NCBI GenBank assembly: GCA_019136655.1
Contig: JAGVTU010000027.1
Coordinates: 1-64,000, forward strand
Length of the DNA stretch: 64,000 nucleotides
Reading direction: 5' to 3'
From: Bacteroidota bacterium
Lineage (GTDB): Bacteria > Bacteroidota > Bacteroidia > AKYH767-A > OLB10
Below are positions 1 through 8,536 of this stretch, in pieces. Within the stretch, counting starts at the first letter, position 1. Each line of letters starts with the position of its first letter. The notes beneath the pieces are model-generated. The model ran no database searches, had not been told where the DNA came from, and saw only the letters and a list, made by a program, of their open reading frames with translations. The translations under genes and the position numbers were made by a program.

Positions 1-156
1 TCGCCATCGAGAGCTATGCCTCTTGATGGCAAAAGCTTGGCTCGCCATCGAGAGCTATGCCTCTTGATGGCAAAAGCTTGGCTCGCCATCGAGAGCTATG
101 CCTCTTGATGGCAAGGGCCTTGCTCGCCATCGAGAGCTTCGCCTCTCGACCCCCGA
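1..156. repeat. Tandem array of a 41-bp palindromic (REP-like) repeat
   Basis: Three full 41-bp units lie head to tail at 1-41, 42-82 and 83-123, and a fourth, altered copy starts at 124. Each unit holds an 11-bp inverted repeat (GCCATCGAGAG / CTCTTGATGGC, loop CTATGC; one mismatched position) and a short tail ending in CTTGGC. The fourth copy keeps a perfect 7-bp stem (TCGAGAG / CTCTCGA) with different flanks. No unique spacers separate units, so this is not CRISPR. The array may continue left of the window. Function is unknown; a transcript could fold into serial hairpins. Confidence 0.9.
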
Positions 157-456
157 TATACTAATCGCTTATATCAAAAAACTTCCTGGTAAAAATAACT
201 TAAACAATTCTGCAAACAATGAATCTTGATTGCCAAGTATTACTCGCTATTGATAGCTCCGCGTTTTGATAGCCACGTTTCGCTCTCAGCCTCCATACTT
301 TTGTATAAACTTTTTTAAATCTTCTGTATTCAGATTCTTCAGTTTCTTCTCTAACTGCATGGCCTCACTGCGTGTTGGCTTTTCTATTTTGCAAACCAAA
401 TTATAAGGCCTGTATGGCGATGTTGAACTTTCATATCCGGAATTATGGCGCTCCAA
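141..456. repeat. Direct repeat, copy A (316 bp)
   Basis: This segment matches 638-953 at a constant offset of 497 bp with few differences. It contains the intergenic stretch before the GIY-YIG gene, a degenerate palindrome at about 246-273 and the C-terminal two thirds of that gene. It records a local duplication of a GIY-YIG gene with its downstream DNA. Confidence 0.9.
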
Positions 457-534
457 ACGCTTAGCCACATCCTGCGTTTGTCCGATATAAAAACGTTGAC
501 CTTTTTCTGAATACAATATATAAACCCAATACAT
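286..534 (-). CDS. Small GIY-YIG nuclease-family protein
   Basis: An 82-residue protein that is a single GIY-YIG domain. It opens MYWVYILYSEKG and has the second motif as FYIGQT, then an Arg-bearing helix (DVAKRLERHNSG). The family includes UvrC and YhbQ-type proteins that cut or bind DNA; the role of the stand-alone Bacteroidota members is unsettled. The frame is open further upstream to 660, but those codons cover a terminator and a tRNA fragment, so the start at 534 is chosen because the domain begins there. It lies just after a tRNA-type terminator, and a truncated second copy is at 783-953. Family call is firm; activity is not known. Confidence 0.85.
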   Translation of the reverse strand: MYWVYILYSEKGQRFYIGQTQDVAKRLERHNSGYESSTSPYRPYNLVCKIEKPTRSEAMQLEKKLKNLNTEDLKKFIQKYGG

Positions 535-537
535 ATT

Positions 538-560
538 AAAAAAGCTTCCTCTCGGAAGCT
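538..560 (-). terminator. Rho-independent terminator
   Basis: On the minus strand AGCTTCC-GAGA-GGAAGCT is followed by a T run. It sits directly after a 22-bp tRNA-Ser 3' fragment (566-587), so it probably once ended the tRNA transcript. It ends 4 bases before the GIY-YIG start codon. Confidence 0.75.
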
Positions 561-565
561 CATTT

Positions 566-587
566 GGCGGAGAGAGAGGGATTCGAA
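566..587 (-). pseudogene. tRNA-Ser 3' end fragment
   Basis: These 22 bases are identical to 961-982, the T-arm and acceptor end of the intact tRNA-Ser. Only the 3' end is present. Here the bases after the acceptor read CCA on the minus strand, whereas the intact gene is followed by CCT, so the fragment may keep the original tRNA end. Together the two copies form 22-bp direct repeats 395 bp apart. Confidence 0.8.
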
Positions 588-601
588 TGGCGAGGCTTGG
601 C

Positions 602-632
602 TCGCCATCGAGAGCTTCGCCTCTCGACCCCC
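602..632. repeat. Solitary copy of the palindromic repeat
   Basis: This copy matches the fourth unit of the 1-156 array, including the TCGAGAG / CTCTCGA stem, and is preceded by the same GGCTTGGC tail. More diverged versions of the palindrome occur at about 246-273 and 743-770 (GCTATTGATAG / TTTTGATAGC). Confidence 0.8.
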
Positions 633-637
633 GATTT

Positions 638-953
638 GCCTCTCGACCCCCGATATACAATTCGCTTATATCAAAAAACTTCCTGTTAAAAATAACTTAA
701 ACAATTCTGCAAACAATGAATCTTGATTGCCAAGTATTACTCGCTATTGATAGCTCTGCGTTTTGATAGCCAAGCTTCGCTCTCAGCCTCCATACTTCTG
801 GATAAACTTTCTTAAATCTTCTGTATTCAGATTCTTCAGTTTCTTTTCTAACTGCATGGCCTCACTGCGTGTTGGCTTTTCTATTTTGCAAACCAAATTA
901 TAAGGCCTGTATGGCGATGTTGATTTTTCATAGCCGGAATTGTGGCGCTCCAA
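638..953. repeat. Direct repeat, copy B (316 bp)
   Basis: Second copy of the 141-456 segment, ending abruptly at 953 inside the duplicated GIY-YIG gene, 8 bases before the tRNA-Ser end. The breakpoint shows where the duplicated unit was joined to the tRNA. Confidence 0.9.
783..953 (-). pseudogene. Truncated GIY-YIG gene (C-terminal part)
   Basis: The minus strand encodes the last 56 or so residues of the GIY-YIG protein (from RLERHNSGYE to FIQKYGG, then stop), almost identical to the intact copy at 286-534. The first part, with the catalytic GIY and YIG motifs and the start codon, is missing. The cut falls 8 bases from the tRNA-Ser 3' end, so this is a deletion remnant. Confidence 0.85.
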
Positions 954-962
954 CCTCTCAGG

Positions 963-1047
963 CGGAGAGAGAGGGATTCGAACCCCCGTTGGTGTTACCC
1001 AAGGCGGTTTTCAAGACCGCTGCAATCAACCACTCTGCCATCTCTCC
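963..1047 (-). tRNA. tRNA-Ser (anticodon UGA)
   Basis: The minus strand folds as a class II tRNA of 85 nt: acceptor GGAGAGA with TCTCTCC, anticodon stem GCGGT/ACCGC, loop CTTGAAA (anticodon TGA at 1011-1013), a long variable arm and a T-arm with GGTTCGAATCC. Discriminator base is G. The following bases are CCT, so a full CCA end is not encoded. It reads UCA codons. The region after it is rearranged: it runs straight into a truncated GIY-YIG gene instead of its own terminator. Confidence 0.95.
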
Positions 1048-1145
1048 GGGCGCGAAAATAAAACAATTTTTAATACCTCAATCAAATTTGAACTATCCTA
1101 ATGCTGATTTATTTGTTTATCTTTATATCGTAAAAATCAATTAAA

Positions 1146-2597
1146 ATGAAACGTGTTCTGTTAGTATTCGCAGCTTCCCTGATGATGGTTTCTGCTGAAG
1201 CAAGGAACCTCAAAGCCTTATTCGATTATAAGACTTTTTATGCTCCCGGTCAGGGTTCATATTTAGAATGGTATCTTTCAATAAATGGAAGTTCAGTTAC
1301 CTATCAACCCAATAAGGAAGGTCAGTATCAGGCATCCGTTCAAATAACCTATCTGATAAAGTCGCAGGACAAGATTATTAAAGCCGACAAATATAATTTG
1401 TTAGGCCCTGCTATTAAAGACACATTGTTTGTAAGTGATTTTCTGGATGTGAGAAGAGTATCACTTCCTGATGGAAATTACGACCTTGAGTTAACTATCA
1501 AAGACAATCAGGGTGGAAATGAGTTCAAACTAAATCAAGCCATCAGTCTGGCATTTATTCCTGATAAAGTTAAAGTGTCAGACATTGAGTTGGTTCAGGA
1601 TTTTTCACAAACAGATAAACCGGCAGACATGCTTGTAAAAAATGGTTTCTCTGTTACACCCCGTGTAGATAATTTTTATAGTACCAGTGATAATCATTTG
1701 AAATTTTATGCTGAGGTGTACAACACTCAAAAACTTGCTGACGATGCAATTGCCCTCTCTTGCTACATCCAAAAAGCTGAAGGTAATTCTATGTTGTCCG
1801 ATTTTGGAATGATACAGCGTAAAAACGTCTCTGAAGTTATACCTGTTCTGAGTGAAATGGATATCAGCAAGCTTCCTTCAGGGAACTACAATTTGGTGGT
1901 AGAGGTTAAGGATAAAGCCAACCAATCGCTGGCAATGTCTAAAGTTTATTTTCAGCGTCATGCACCTTCTTCAGAAGTTCCTGTTTATGCAGGTGACATT
2001 AGCAAAACTTTTGTTGGTAATATGAATGATAAAAATGTATTAGCCGAAAATATTGCCAGTCTTCGCCCCATTTCAGGACCTCAACAATCGGATTGGATAA
2101 CCAATCAAATGAAAGCTTCTAACATTGAAATGATGAAAAACTTCTTTTACGATTTCTGGCAACAGGAAAATCCTGCCGACCCGGAAGGAGCATGGAAAGC
2201 ATATAAAGAAAAAGTAGATATGATTCAGAAGAAATACGGTACTCGTGCACTCAAAGGGTATAATACTGATATGGGAAGAGTTTATTTGCAATATGGTGCC
2301 CCTTCGTCCATCAACAAAAGTGATTTTGAACCAAATGCCTATCCTTATGAAATGTGGCATTACGACAAAATAAAAAACCAAACCAATAAAATGTTTGTGT
2401 TTTACAGCAAGGATATGCTTTCGAGAAATTATACTCTACTGCACAGCGACATGCCCGGTGAACCCAACGAGCCTGCATGGAATATAATTTTAAGACAGAA
2501 AAGCGCCATCAATGCCAAAGACATTGACGACACAGGAAAAGATCTGAAAGGAGTTTATTCCGGTGACCGTACCTATGACAATTATAACGACAAGTAA
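1146..2597 (+). CDS. GWxTD domain-containing exported protein
   Basis: A 483-residue protein with a signal peptide (MKRVLLVFAASLMMVSAEA). The C-terminal third carries the GWxTD-type signature in variant form, GYNTD at residues 371-375, followed by GRVYLQYGAP and later YEMWHYDK, typical of this Bacteroidota family. The region before it looks like beta-rich repeats. The family is exported, often located near cell-envelope genes, and has no proven function. The acyltransferase starts 6 bases after the stop, so the two are probably co-transcribed, which fits an envelope role. Trp of the motif is replaced by Tyr. Family call is confident; role is inferred only. Confidence 0.85.
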   Translation: MKRVLLVFAASLMMVSAEARNLKALFDYKTFYAPGQGSYLEWYLSINGSSVTYQPNKEGQYQASVQITYLIKSQDKIIKADKYNLLGPAIKDTLFVSDFLDVRRVSLPDGNYDLELTIKDNQGGNEFKLNQAISLAFIPDKVKVSDIELVQDFSQTDKPADMLVKNGFSVTPRVDNFYSTSDNHLKFYAEVYNTQKLADDAIALSCYIQKAEGNSMLSDFGMIQRKNVSEVIPVLSEMDISKLPSGNYNLVVEVKDKANQSLAMSKVYFQRHAPSSEVPVYAGDISKTFVGNMNDKNVLAENIASLRPISGPQQSDWITNQMKASNIEMMKNFFYDFWQQENPADPEGAWKAYKEKVDMIQKKYGTRALKGYNTDMGRVYLQYGAPSSINKSDFEPNAYPYEMWHYDKIKNQTNKMFVFYSKDMLSRNYTLLHSDMPGEPNEPAWNIILRQKSAINAKDIDDTGKDLKGVYSGDRTYDNYNDK

Positions 2598-2603
2598 ATT
2601 TTT

Positions 2604-3452
2604 GTGCATTTGGTGCTGCGTGGCCTTATTTATCTTCTTTCGCTGATTGACCTTCGCATACTTTACTTCTTATCAGATGTTATTGCTTTCGTTCTGAAAC
2701 ATTTTATTCAGTATCGAAAAAAAGTAATTCTTGACAATCTCTATCGTTCATTTCCTGAAAAAAATGAAAAAGAAATTGAAGAGATAGCTGCAAACTTTTA
2801 TACCAACCTATCAGACCTGATAGTGGAAACCATTAAAATGGTAAGCATAAGCAAAAGTGAACTCACAAGAAGATGTCGCTTTACCAACCCGGAAATACTC
2901 AACCACTATTACGACTCTCAAAAAAGTCTGATTGCCGTATGCGGGCATTTCAACAACTGGGAATTGGGTGGGCTGGCACTTTCAGCCGTTGCACCACATA
3001 AAGTCCTCGGAATTTATAAACCACTTACCAGTTCGTCATGGGATGATTACTTTAAGAAAATAAGGTCGAGGTTTGGAATGTATCTTGTTCCAATGAAGTC
3101 CACCACACGCGAAGTGGTGAAACATAAGAACACTCCTACCATTACCACACTCATTGCTGATCAAACCCCACATCGTAGCGAAATAAATTACCGTACTACA
3201 TTCTTAAATCAGGATACTGCTGTGTTTTTGGGCGCAGAAAAGCTTGCCAAATTAACCGGTTATCCGGTGATTTATTTTTCGATGCACAGAATCAGAAGAG
3301 GTTATTATGAAATTACCATTTTGCCTGTAACAGAAAATCCACAGGAAGAAAACGAACACGTCATTACCAAAAAACATCTGACATTACTCGAAAATGACAT
3401 ACACCAGCAACCCGCCAACTGGCTATGGAGTCACCGAAGGTGGAAATATTAA
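2604..3452 (+). CDS. Lysophospholipid/lipid A acyltransferase family protein (LpxL/HtrB-like)
   Basis: A 282-residue membrane-associated acyltransferase. The catalytic HX4E motif is HFNNWE (His115, Glu120), and the N-terminus has a hydrophobic segment (about 1-33) expected to anchor it to the inner membrane. LpxL/HtrB enzymes add a secondary acyl chain to lipid A. The length is close to the usual 290-310. The best start is a GTG at 2604, 6 bases after the GWxTD gene stop; no ATG lies nearby in frame. It is followed 42 bases later by a glycosyltransferase, so the run looks like envelope biogenesis. The exact acyl acceptor cannot be read from sequence. Confidence 0.88.
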   Translation: MHLVLRGLIYLLSLIDLRILYFLSDVIAFVLKHFIQYRKKVILDNLYRSFPEKNEKEIEEIAANFYTNLSDLIVETIKMVSISKSELTRRCRFTNPEILNHYYDSQKSLIAVCGHFNNWELGGLALSAVAPHKVLGIYKPLTSSSWDDYFKKIRSRFGMYLVPMKSTTREVVKHKNTPTITTLIADQTPHRSEINYRTTFLNQDTAVFLGAEKLAKLTGYPVIYFSMHRIRRGYYEITILPVTENPQEENEHVITKKHLTLLENDIHQQPANWLWSHRRWKY

Positions 3453-3494
3453 ACATCTGAATAAACGCCTGTAATTTCATTTCTTTGCACCCGG

Positions 3495-4520
3495 ATGAAG
3501 GTAGCTGTAGTCATACTGAACTTTAACGGGGCAAAACTGCTTAAACAGTTTTTGCCTTCGGTCATACAACATACACCTTCGTGGTGCGAAATAATTGTTG
3601 CTGATAATGCATCAACTGACAACTCACTTCAGGTCATGAAGGAGGATTTTCCGCAAATAAAAATTATTCCATTATCTGAAAATACCGGTTTTGCAGGAGG
3701 ATATAACCGCGCACTGAAACAGGTGGATGCTGAATATTATGTTTTGTTAAACTCCGACATTGAAGTTACTCCTCAGTGGGTGGAGCCTGTCATTCAGTTT
3801 ATGGATGCCAATGAGGATGTAGTTGCCTGCCAGCCTAAGATTTTAGCTTACCATCAAAAAGATGAGTTTGAGCATGCCGGTGCAGCAGGAGGATTCTTGG
3901 ATTATCTGGGTTATCCTTTTTGCAGAGGCAGAATATTTAACACACTTGAAAAAGATTCAGGGCAGTACGACCAACCAACAGAAATTTTCTGGGCTACAGG
4001 TGCGTGCATGTTTATCCGCAGCAAGGAGTATCATGCCGCAGGTGCACTGGATGAACATTTTTTTGCTCACATGGAAGAAATTGATTTGTGCTGGCGACTC
4101 AAACGTAAAGGACTAAAATTATTCTGCATTCCGCAGTCACATATTTTTCATGTAGGCGGAGGCACCTTACACAAAAGCAACCCCAGAAAAACTTATCTCA
4201 ATTTCAGAAATAATCTGATGATGCTGTATAAGAATCTGCCACCACAAAAAATGCTTCGGGTTTTTATCAGCAGAATTGTACTTGATAAACTTGCTGCCAT
4301 CAGCTTTTTTTTCTCTGGAAATATGAAAGACACCATAGCCGTTTATAAGGCCTACTTTTATATTTTAAAAAACTTGAAACGGTTAAAAAAGCAAAGAAAT
4401 AATTCAGGAATTCCGTTCAGAGAAGTTTCAAATCTTTATAAGAAAAGTCTCGTTTCAGCTTATTATTTTAAAAAACAACATCACTTTTCAGAACTCGACC
4501 TAACACAATTTACACAATGA
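3495..4520 (+). CDS. Glycosyltransferase family 2
   Basis: A 341-residue GT-A fold transferase. It begins with the nucleotide-binding strand VAVVILNFNG, has DNASTDNS near residue 37-44, and a DXD-like acidic motif NSD at 86-88. HMEEIDLCWRLKRKG matches the catalytic-base region of rhamnosyltransferase-like GT2 enzymes. It likely adds a sugar to a lipid-linked or envelope glycan on the cytoplasmic face. Its stop overlaps the start of the FAH-family gene by 4 bases (ATGA), so the two are translationally coupled. The sugar donor and acceptor are unknown. Confidence 0.9.
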   Translation: MKVAVVILNFNGAKLLKQFLPSVIQHTPSWCEIIVADNASTDNSLQVMKEDFPQIKIIPLSENTGFAGGYNRALKQVDAEYYVLLNSDIEVTPQWVEPVIQFMDANEDVVACQPKILAYHQKDEFEHAGAAGGFLDYLGYPFCRGRIFNTLEKDSGQYDQPTEIFWATGACMFIRSKEYHAAGALDEHFFAHMEEIDLCWRLKRKGLKLFCIPQSHIFHVGGGTLHKSNPRKTYLNFRNNLMMLYKNLPPQKMLRVFISRIVLDKLAAISFFFSGNMKDTIAVYKAYFYILKNLKRLKKQRNNSGIPFREVSNLYKKSLVSAYYFKKQHHFSELDLTQFTQ

Positions 4521-5128
4521 AAATAATTTGTATAGGACGAAATTATGCTGCACATGTAAAAGAGCTGAACAATGAAACAGCAGAAGAGCCTGTAATTTTT
4601 CTGAAACCTGAAACCGCACAACTGCAACCACGCATGCCATTTTTTATTCCTGATTTTTCTGCACAAATACACCATGAAGTAGAGTTGGTAATTAAGATCA
4701 ACAAAACCGGAAAGCACATTCAGGAGAAATTTGCACACACCTATTATGATGAAATTGGAATTGGAATAGACTTTACAGCACGCGACAAACAATCCTACCT
4801 CAAAACAAAAGGGTTGCCCTGGGAACTTGCCAAAGCTTTTGATGGCAGCGCACCGACAGGTAAATTTTTAAACAAATCAGTATTTGAATCGGTTCAGCAA
4901 ATTTCGTTTCATCTCGATAAAAATGGACAAACTGTACAGCAGGGAAATTCATCACAAATGATTCATTCCATTGATAAGATTATTTCATTCGTATCAGAAT
5001 ATTTCACTCTTAAAAAAGGTGATCTCATTTTCACCGGAACTCCTGAGGGTGTAGGCAGTGTAAAACCTGACGATATTCTGGAAGCATTTATAGGAGATGA
5101 AAAGCTGCTGACTGTAAAGATTAAATAA
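4517..5128 (+). CDS. Fumarylacetoacetate hydrolase family protein (acylpyruvase-like)
   Basis: A 203-residue single-domain FAH protein, the size of FAHD1/YcgM-type enzymes that cleave acylpyruvates or decarboxylate oxaloacetate. The metal site is seen as HHEVE (residues 52-56) with the later acidic GIDFTARD, and FTGTPEGVG near the C-terminus is the usual substrate loop. MKIICIGRNYAAH at the N-terminus is typical. The start codon overlaps the stop of the preceding glycosyltransferase. The substrate cannot be assigned, and the coupling to a glycosyltransferase may be only positional. Confidence 0.9.
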   Translation: MKIICIGRNYAAHVKELNNETAEEPVIFLKPETAQLQPRMPFFIPDFSAQIHHEVELVIKINKTGKHIQEKFAHTYYDEIGIGIDFTARDKQSYLKTKGLPWELAKAFDGSAPTGKFLNKSVFESVQQISFHLDKNGQTVQQGNSSQMIHSIDKIISFVSEYFTLKKGDLIFTGTPEGVGSVKPDDILEAFIGDEKLLTVKIK

Positions 5129-5249
5129 ACCCATTATTCCTGTCATGAATGGTAACAGGAAAAGGTTAAAAAGCAATAATTTCATTTAGTTTTAAAAAAG
5201 GTATTTGCCTAACTTTACAGCCTTTTAGGACGGGATTTTTCAGTTTACA

Positions 5250-6629
5250 ATGCCAGCGCAAATACACATGGAGGAAATTAAAGAATTACTTCAGCAGGAT
5301 AATCTTGCCGGCTGCAAGGCATATCTTGAAAACTGGCTTCCTTCAGAGCTTGCAGAACTGATTGTTGAAAGTGATGATGCTGAACGTGCATTTGTTTTTA
5401 AATCTATTGACCGTGAGCGCGCATTTGAAACGTTTGAATCGCTGGATGTAAATCTGCAAAAATCACTGCTTGATGTACTTCCTTCGCGTCAGGTGCAGCT
5501 CATTCTTAACGATATGAGTCCTGACGACCGTACGGCACTTCTCGAAGAAATAGATCCGGAACTCCTCAACCGATTACTTAAACTACTCACGCCAAAAGAA
5601 CGCGCCATTGCACTTTCATTGTTAGGTTATCCTGAAAATTCTATTGGACGTTTGATGACGCCCGACTACATTGCTATACGCAAGCACTGGAGTGTGCGTT
5701 ATGTGTTGGATTATATCAGAGAGAATGGAGAAAATTCAGAAACACTTAATATTATTTATATTGTTGATGAACGCGGTCATCTGATTGATGACATTAAAGT
5801 TGCAGAAATTCTTCTGGCTGATTTGAATACGCCTATTGAAAAACTGATTGATGGCAAGTACACAGCACTTTCTGTAACAGATGACGAAGAAGTGGCTATC
5901 GGTGTTTTCAAAAAATTGAACCGCGTGGCATTACCTGTTGTAAATTCCTCACAAACGTTGTTAGGCATTATTACTATTGATGACGTACTGCAATTGGCTG
6001 AAGAAGAAACAACAGAAGATATTCAGAAGTTGGGAGGTGTGGAAGCTCTTGAAGAACCCTATATGGAAATGCCTTTGCCCAAATTACTTCGCAAACGTGC
6101 ACCCTGGTTAATCATCTTGTTCATTGGTGAAATGTTTACTGCATCAGCCATGAGTTTTTTCGAAAATGAAATTGAACGTGCAGTAGTGTTGGCATTATTT
6201 ATTCCATTGATAGTAAGCAGCGGTGGAAACAGTGGCTCGCAAGCTGCAACACTTATCATACGTGCACTTGCTTTGGGCGAAGTAACTTTGAAAGACTGGT
6301 GGAGAGTGATACGCAGAGAAATTGTTTCAGGTTTGATCTTAGGTTTAATATTGGGTGTAATTGGATTTTTACGTGTAGCAGCTTGGGCAACTTTCACCAA
6401 TATTTATGGCCCACACTGGATGCTGATAGGCATTACCATTGGTATTACCTTGGTAGGCGTTTGTACTTGGGGAACTGTAATGGGTTCCATGCTTCCTATT
6501 GTGTTAAAACGTTTTGGCGCAGACCCTGCTACATCTTCTGCACCATTTATTGCTACTTTGGTAGATGTTACAGGGCTTGTAATTTATTTCAGTATAGCAG
6601 CCACAATACTTTCAGGGACGCTTTTATAA
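5250..6629 (+). CDS. Magnesium transporter MgtE
   Basis: A 459-residue protein with the full MgtE layout: helical N domain (about 1-130), a CBS pair (about 135-255) that senses Mg2+, and a five-helix membrane domain (about 285-459). PLIVSSGGNSGSQ and the pore region SAPFIATLVDVTGL with its ion-binding Asp are both present. It forms a dimeric Mg2+ channel in the inner membrane, closed by Mg2+ bound at the N-CBS interface. The start at 5250 gives the normal length; an ATG at residue 7 is possible. It lies 121 bases after the FAH gene with its own upstream space. Confidence 0.95.
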   Translation: MPAQIHMEEIKELLQQDNLAGCKAYLENWLPSELAELIVESDDAERAFVFKSIDRERAFETFESLDVNLQKSLLDVLPSRQVQLILNDMSPDDRTALLEEIDPELLNRLLKLLTPKERAIALSLLGYPENSIGRLMTPDYIAIRKHWSVRYVLDYIRENGENSETLNIIYIVDERGHLIDDIKVAEILLADLNTPIEKLIDGKYTALSVTDDEEVAIGVFKKLNRVALPVVNSSQTLLGIITIDDVLQLAEEETTEDIQKLGGVEALEEPYMEMPLPKLLRKRAPWLIILFIGEMFTASAMSFFENEIERAVVLALFIPLIVSSGGNSGSQAATLIIRALALGEVTLKDWWRVIRREIVSGLILGLILGVIGFLRVAAWATFTNIYGPHWMLIGITIGITLVGVCTWGTVMGSMLPIVLKRFGADPATSSAPFIATLVDVTGLVIYFSIAATILSGTLL

Positions 6630-6651
6630 ATGTTCTATTTAAAATGATCGC

Positions 6652-7785
6652 ATGAGTAAAATAATTGTAATAGGCTCCGGTATGGTAGGCAGTGCCATGG
6701 CTTTGGATTTAGTAAAACAACATGATGTTACCGTTGCCGATAAAAGCTCCTTTGCACTTGATAAATTAAAATCAAAGAATGAAAAAATTACAACCATCAT
6801 TCTGGATGTGTGTAACTCTGATGAGTTAAAAAAAACAATACAACCTTTTAATCTTGTTGTAAGTGCAGTGCCAGGATTTCTGGGTTATCAAACTTTAAAA
6901 AACATTATTGAAGCCGGAAAAAACACTGTTGACATTTCTTTCTTCCCTGAAAATTGCCTCGAACTTCAGAGTCTTGCTGTACAAAAAAATGTAACAGCAA
7001 TTGTAGATTGCGGTGTAGCTCCCGGAATGGGAAATATTATTTTAGGATATTACAATGAACAGTTGAACATTACAGATTTTGAATGTTTGGTTGGCGGTTT
7101 ACCTAAGATAAAAAAATGGCCTTTTGCCTATAAAGCACCATTTTCTCCAATTGATGTAATAGAGGAATACACACGACCTGCGCGTTATGTGGAGAATGGT
7201 TGTATAGTGACAAGAGAAGCACTGAGTGATGTAGAGCAGGTAGAGTTTGAAGGTGTTGGAACACTGGAGTCTTTTAACAGTGATGGCTTGCGTTCCTTGC
7301 TGTTCACCATGCCACACATAAAAAATATGAAAGAAAAAACACTGCGGTATCCCGGTCATGTTGAATATGTCAGGGTACTCAGGTCAACAGGTTTTTTCAG
7401 TACCACACCTGTTGAAATAAATGGTGCAAAAATCCGTCCGATAGATTTTACCTCACGTTTGCTTTTTGATGAATGGAAACTTGGCGAAACAGAAGAAGAA
7501 ATTACTGTTATGCGAATTACCATAAAGGGTATTGATGATAAAGGACGACAACAAACCATCGTTTATCATTTGCATGACAATTACAACCATGCTACCAACA
7601 CTTCTTCAATGGCACGTACAACAGGTTATACAGCCACAGCAGCTGCCCATTTAATTTTAAACGGTGTGTTTAATAACAAAGGAGTGTTTCCTCCGGAGTT
7701 GGTTGGAAAATATGAAAAATGTTTTCACTCCATCATGCAATACCTGAATGATAGAAGTGTTCAATATGTAAAAACACAATATTGA
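6652..7785 (+). CDS. Saccharopine dehydrogenase family protein
   Basis: A 377-residue NAD(P)-dependent oxidoreductase. An N-terminal Rossmann fold begins VIGSGMVGSAMALDLV (GxGxxG), and the rest matches the saccharopine dehydrogenase C-terminal domain (for example DCGVAPGMGNIILGY). Family members interconvert saccharopine with glutamate and aminoadipate semialdehyde in lysine metabolism, though several act on other amino acids. It lies 22 bases after mgtE on the same strand and converges on the response regulator gene. No lysine-pathway partner is next to it, so the substrate is left open. Confidence 0.85.
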   Translation: MSKIIVIGSGMVGSAMALDLVKQHDVTVADKSSFALDKLKSKNEKITTIILDVCNSDELKKTIQPFNLVVSAVPGFLGYQTLKNIIEAGKNTVDISFFPENCLELQSLAVQKNVTAIVDCGVAPGMGNIILGYYNEQLNITDFECLVGGLPKIKKWPFAYKAPFSPIDVIEEYTRPARYVENGCIVTREALSDVEQVEFEGVGTLESFNSDGLRSLLFTMPHIKNMKEKTLRYPGHVEYVRVLRSTGFFSTTPVEINGAKIRPIDFTSRLLFDEWKLGETEEEITVMRITIKGIDDKGRQQTIVYHLHDNYNHATNTSSMARTTGYTATAAAHLILNGVFNNKGVFPPELVGKYEKCFHSIMQYLNDRSVQYVKTQY

Positions 7786-7805
7786 ATGAATGGTTGCGGC
7801 AGTGT

Positions 7806-8474
7806 TTAATGCCTTAGTATTTTCTGAATAATGGTTTTTGAAACTGCTTCACTTACGGAGTTGACATGCAGTTTCTGATAAATTCTGCGTATATGAGTAT
7901 GAACTGTTTCATAGCTTATATTGAGTTGGGTAGAAATCATCTTATAAGATTTACCTTTTACCAACAATTCCAATACTTCCTTTTCGCGCTTACTTAAATT
8001 ATATTCTTCACTGGCACTTTGAGGTGTCTGCTGTTTGGCAAAAGCATTCAGCATTTTTCTGGCTATAACCGGTGTCATAGGTGCACCTCCTGCATATACT
8101 TCCTTGATTTGAAAAATAAGCGATTCGAGACTGGTAGTTTTAAGTAAATATCCGTTGGCGCCTGCACAAATAGAATTAAAAACTTTATCGTCATCTTCAA
8201 AACCGGTAAGCATAAGAATAGGCAAACCCGGAAATTTTTTTCTGATGATTTTTACGGCTTCAATACCTGTCATTGCAGGCATATCAATATCCAATAGTAC
8301 TACATCGGGTTTCAGTGATTCAATATTTTCAACACATTCTATTGCTGAACCGAATGAGGCTACCAAATGGATGTCTTGGGAATCATTAAGAACTGCTTGT
8401 ACTGACTCCAGTATATTCTTATTGTCATCAGCGATAATTACTCTGATGGGTTTATCTTGTTTCGTCATTTCCAT
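7806..8474 (-). CDS. NarL/FixJ-family response regulator
   Basis: A 222-residue two-component regulator. The receiver (about 9-125) has the acidic pair IIADDN, phospho-acceptor Asp62 in LLDIDMP, and a conserved Lys in YLLKT. The LuxR-type helix-turn-helix (about 158-218) contains LSKREKEVLELLVKGKS and SYETVHTHIRRIYQKL. It lies just downstream of a HisKA_3-type kinase gene, its likely partner. A dyad centred near 8517, 31 bases upstream of the start, closely matches one upstream of the T9SS gene at 15474, suggesting autoregulation and one target. An alternative start is Met3. Confidence 0.93.
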   Translation of the reverse strand: MEMTKQDKPIRVIIADDNKNILESVQAVLNDSQDIHLVASFGSAIECVENIESLKPDVVLLDIDMPAMTGIEAVKIIRKKFPGLPILMLTGFEDDDKVFNSICAGANGYLLKTTSLESLIFQIKEVYAGGAPMTPVIARKMLNAFAKQQTPQSASEEYNLSKREKEVLELLVKGKSYKMISTQLNISYETVHTHIRRIYQKLHVNSVSEAVSKTIIQKILRH

Positions 8475-8505
8475 GGTGCAAATTTGCTAATCATAATATT
8501 TGTCA

Positions 8506-8527
8506 TCAATCACCATTTATGGTTAAA
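8506..8527. promoter_or_regulatory. Candidate operator upstream of the NarL-type regulator
   Basis: The 22-base segment matches 15542-15563 at 20 of 22 positions. Its core is TCACCA-N4-TGGTTA, an imperfect 6-bp dyad. It sits between the kinase stop codon and the regulator start. Such a dyad is the right size for a dimeric LuxR-type HTH protein, so binding by the adjacent regulator is a reasonable inference. Confidence 0.5.
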
Positions 8528-8536
8528 GTTGTGATC

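Noticed and set aside
1..156. CRISPR array
   Set aside because: Units are contiguous with no unique spacers and no cas genes are present in the window.
869..1144. 91-residue plus-strand frame
   Set aside because: It runs antisense through the truncated GIY-YIG gene and the tRNA-Ser, so it is a chance frame.
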